From contig DASVDF010000148.1 of the NCBI GenBank assembly GCA_036381215.1, positions 1 to 7,396 on the forward strand: DNA of 7,396 nucleotides, in the 5' to 3' direction. Positions within the stretch are counted from its first letter, which is position 1, and the number at the start of each line of letters is the position of its first letter. The notes beneath the pieces were generated by a model. That model was not told where the DNA came from, ran no database searches, and was given only the letters and a program-made list of their open reading frames with translations. Made by a program: the position numbers and the translations under genes. The DNA is from IDS-8 sp036381215. Lineage in GTDB: Bacteria > Pseudomonadota > Gammaproteobacteria > Steroidobacterales > Woeseiaceae. Below are positions 6,101 through 7,396 of the stretch, in pieces.

Positions 6101-6125
6101 GTAGGAGCGCGCATCGCGCGCGACC
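6101..6125 (+). repeat. REP element 5 (GTAG head)
   Basis: GTAGGAGCGCGCATC followed by a GCGCGCGACC arm. It starts 12 bp upstream of the phosphotransferase start codon, so its hairpin lies at the 5' end or leader of that transcript. First of five copies filling 6101-6292. Confidence 0.87.
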
Positions 6126-6144
6126 AGAGCAGGGCCTCGTTCCT

Positions 6145-6169
6145 GCAGGAGCGCGCATCGCGCGCGACC
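6145..6169 (+). repeat. REP element 6 (GCAG head)
   Basis: GCAGGAGCGCGCATC plus a GCGCGCGACC arm; the 25 nt equal element 2 on the other strand and differ from element 5 only in GTAG to GCAG. Same orientation as element 5, 44 bp apart start to start. Followed by the CGATCG-containing tail also present at 6190-6210. Confidence 0.87.
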
Positions 6170-6210
6170 AACGATCGCTTCCGCGCGTTACCAACGATCG
6201 CTTTCGCGCG
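6167..6210 (+). repeat. Tandem pair of 21-bp direct repeats next to REP elements 6 and 7
   Basis: The 21 bases at 6167-6187 recur at 6190-6210 with one C/T difference (period 23 bp). Each copy begins ACCAACGATCGCTT and ends CGCGCG. The first copy is the 3' tail of element 6 and the second runs into the arm of element 7, so the duplication probably arose by slippage or unequal exchange within the REP cluster. Confidence 0.8.
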
Positions 6211-6226
6211 CGATGCGCGCTCCAAC
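6202..6226 (-). repeat. REP element 7 (GTTG head)
   Basis: On the minus strand GTTGGAGCGCGCATC, then a GCGCGCGAAA arm. The GTTG head differs from GTAG at one base. It is opposite in orientation to element 6, and the two form an inverted pair. Confidence 0.83.
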
Positions 6227-6237
6227 AGCGCCGTCCG

Positions 6238-6262
6238 GTTGCGCGCGGTACGCGGCTCCTAC
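6238..6262 (-). repeat. REP element 8 (GTAG head, divergent stem)
   Basis: On the minus strand GTAGGAGCCGCGTAC, then CGCGCGCAAC. The head is canonical but the stem carries several changes, making it the most degenerate copy and probably the oldest. Confidence 0.7.
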
Positions 6263-6267
6263 GGGCC

Positions 6268-6292
6268 TATCGCGCACGATGCGCGCTCCAAC
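6268..6292 (-). repeat. REP element 9 (GTTG head)
   Basis: On the minus strand GTTGGAGCGCGCATC, then GTGCGCGATA. It shares the GTTG head with element 7 and lies 29 bp past the carboxylase stop codon. Its hairpin is the first structure met by transcripts leaving that gene and may protect the 3' end or reduce read-through into the phosphotransferase gene. Confidence 0.8.
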
Positions 6293-6321
6293 GGGAGCGG
6301 GTTTGGCGCTCGTGGTGGAAT

Positions 6322-7396
6322 TTAGAATCGAAAGATACCGTACGGCGTTTCCGTGTCGCGCAGCCGGTTAGCGGCGGCGGAGAGGGCCTGCGCGAGCACG
6401 GCGCGCGTGTCGACCGGATCGATGACGCCGTCGTCCCACAGCCTTGCGCTCGCGTAATACGGATTGCCCTGCGCTTCGTACTGCGCGCGGATCTGCTCCT
6501 CGAACGCACGCTGCTCGTCCTCGGACCAGGTCTCGCCGCGCGCTTCCAGCCCGTCGCGCCGCACAGTCGACAGCACCAGTGCCGCCTGCTGCCCGCCCAT
6601 CACGGAAATGCGCGCGTTCGGCCACATCCACAAGAACCGCGGGCCGTAGGCGCGGCCGCACATCGCGTAGTTACCCGCGCCGAAAGAGCCGCCGATGATC
6701 ACCGTGAACTTGGCAACCGACGAGGTCGCCACGGCGTTCACCATCTTCGCGCCGTCCTTCGCGATGCCCGCCTGCTCGTACTTCTTGCCGACCATGAAGC
6801 CGGCGATGTTCTGCAGGAACACGATCGGGATGCCGCGGCGGTCGCAGAGCTGGATGAAGTGCGCACCCTTGAGCGCCGATTCCGAGAACAGGATGCCGTT
6901 GTTGGCGACGATGCCGACCGGATAGCCGTGGATGTGCGCGAAGCCGGTGACCAGGGTCTTGCCGTAGCGCGCCTTGAACTCGTGGAACTCGGAGCCGTCG
7001 ACGATGCGCGCGATCACCTCGCGGATGTCGAACGGCCGGCGCGTGTCGCGCGGCACGATGCCGTACAGTTCCTCCGCCGCGTACAGCGGTTCGCGCGGCT
7101 CGCGCAGCGCCAGCGCCACCTGCTTGCGGCGGTTCAGGCTAGCGACGATGTCGCGGGCGATCGCGAGTGCGTGCGGGTCGTTCTCGGCGTAGTGGTCGGC
7201 CACGCCGGAGACCGCGGTGTGCACGTCGGCGCCGCCCAGGGCTTCCGCGTCGACCACTTCGCCGGTCGCCGCCTTCACCAGCGGCGGGCCGCCGAGGAAG
7301 ATCGTGCCCTGTTCGCGCACGATGATCGTCTCGTCGCTCATCGCCGGCACGTAGGCGCCGCCGGCGGTGCACGAGCCCATCACCACGGCGATCTGC
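6322..7396 (-). CDS. mccB: Methylcrotonyl-CoA carboxylase, carboxyltransferase (beta) subunit, C-terminal part
   Basis: Transfers the carboxyl group from biotin to 3-methylcrotonyl-CoA in leucine breakdown (called LiuB in liu operons), working with a biotin-carrying alpha subunit not in this window. The gene enters from the right edge: 357 residues plus TAA are visible of a usual length near 535, so about 180 N-terminal residues are missing. Signatures in order (fragment numbering): QIAVVMGSCTAGGAYVPAM at 1-19, TIFLGGPPLVKAATGE at 31-46, ANNGILFSESALKGAHFIQLC at 164-184, FLQNIAGFMVG at 193-203, the IGGSFGAGNYAMCGRAYGPR stretch at 234-253, FLWMWPNARISVMGG at 254-268, and YYASARLWDDGVIDPVDTR at 313-331. 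These favour MccB over propionyl- or acetyl-CoA carboxylase; the close relative geranyl-CoA carboxylase (AtuC) cannot be fully excluded. The MGGEQ usual in MccB reads MGGQQ. The usual liuC or liuD does not follow; a REP cluster and the phosphotransferase gene do. Confidence 0.93.
   Translation of the reverse strand, partial: QIAVVMGSCTAGGAYVPAMSDETIIVREQGTIFLGGPPLVKAATGEVVDAEALGGADVHTAVSGVADHYAENDPHALAIARDIVASLNRRKQVALALREPREPLYAAEELYGIVPRDTRRPFDIREVIARIVDGSEFHEFKARYGKTLVTGFAHIHGYPVGIVANNGILFSESALKGAHFIQLCDRRGIPIVFLQNIAGFMVGKKYEQAGIAKDGAKMVNAVATSSVAKFTVIIGGSFGAGNYAMCGRAYGPRFLWMWPNARISVMGGQQAALVLSTVRRDGLEARGETWSEDEQRAFEEQIRAQYEAQGNPYYASARLWDDGVIDPVDTRAVLAQALSAAANRLRDTETPYGIFRF

Noticed and set aside
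4953..6104. 383-codon plus-strand open frame opposite the phosphotransferase gene
   Set aside because: It mirrors the codon positions of the real gene, is rich in Arg/His/Val, has no recognisable domain, and the opposite strand has all catalytic motifs of the APH fold.
4831..6225. 464-codon minus-strand open frame overlapping the phosphotransferase gene in another frame
   Set aside because: Arg-rich and without motifs; it runs through REP elements at both ends.
6101..6292. Repeat cluster considered as a CRISPR array
   Set aside because: The units are in both orientations, spacing varies from 5 to 32 bp, and the repeats also occur singly or paired elsewhere in the window. REP elements explain this; there are no regular spacers and no cas genes.

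Overview
The window is GC-rich, densely coding chromosomal DNA, most likely from a gammaproteobacterium (possibly a betaproteobacterium). I base this on codon bias, on the gene set (fused isobutyryl-CoA mutase IcmF, a methylcrotonyl-CoA carboxylase beta subunit, a MaoC-type hydratase, an ACAD10/11-like phosphotransferase) and on a REP repeat family that begins GTAGGAGCGCGC, a design familiar from Pseudomonas, Xanthomonadaceae and relatives. The exact taxon cannot be read from the sequence. I see no rRNA, tRNA, prophage, IS element or CRISPR array.

Layout. 1-1057 (-): N-terminal 352 codons of IcmF, running off the left edge. 1058-1152: divergent regulatory region with a perfect 20-bp AT-rich palindrome. 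1153-1785 (+): TetR-family regulator, probably controlling itself and icmF. 1812-1872: an inverted pair of REP elements between convergent genes. 1887-2573 (-): exported protein with a Sel1-like repeat. 2574-2725: divergent spacer with no recognised element. 2726-3472 (+): secreted YceI-like protein, whose end overlaps by 72 bp the end of a convergent MaoC/hydratase-2 protein at 3401-4270 (-). The hydratase signature has lost its catalytic Asp. 4271-4414: divergent spacer with a candidate promoter. 4415-4900 (+): GNAT acetyltransferase. 4897-5010: second inverted REP pair, whose GTAG heads supply the TAG stop codons of both flanking genes. 5007-6089 (-): acyl-CoA-dehydrogenase-associated phosphotransferase. 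6101-6292: cluster of five REP elements. 6322-7396 (-): C-terminal 357 residues of a methylcrotonyl-CoA carboxylase beta subunit, running off the right edge. No stretch over 300 bases lacks a gene.

Functional theme. Four of the eight genes belong to families of acyl-CoA catabolism (IcmF, MaoC hydratase, APH-type phosphotransferase, MccB), consistent with breakdown of branched-chain amino acids or branched/hydroxylated fatty acids. The TetR protein is plausibly the acyl-CoA-responsive switch for icmF. The Sel1, YceI and GNAT genes show no clear link to that theme.

The most interesting structure is the nine-copy REP family with GTAG/GCAG/GTTG heads. It occupies both convergent gene junctions that are not overlapped, and the spacer between MccB and the phosphotransferase, and in two cases it forms gene ends. 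I found no convincing new multi-gene system; the candidates worth checking are the REP/stop-codon fusions, the 20-bp operator and the hydratase with a degenerate active site.
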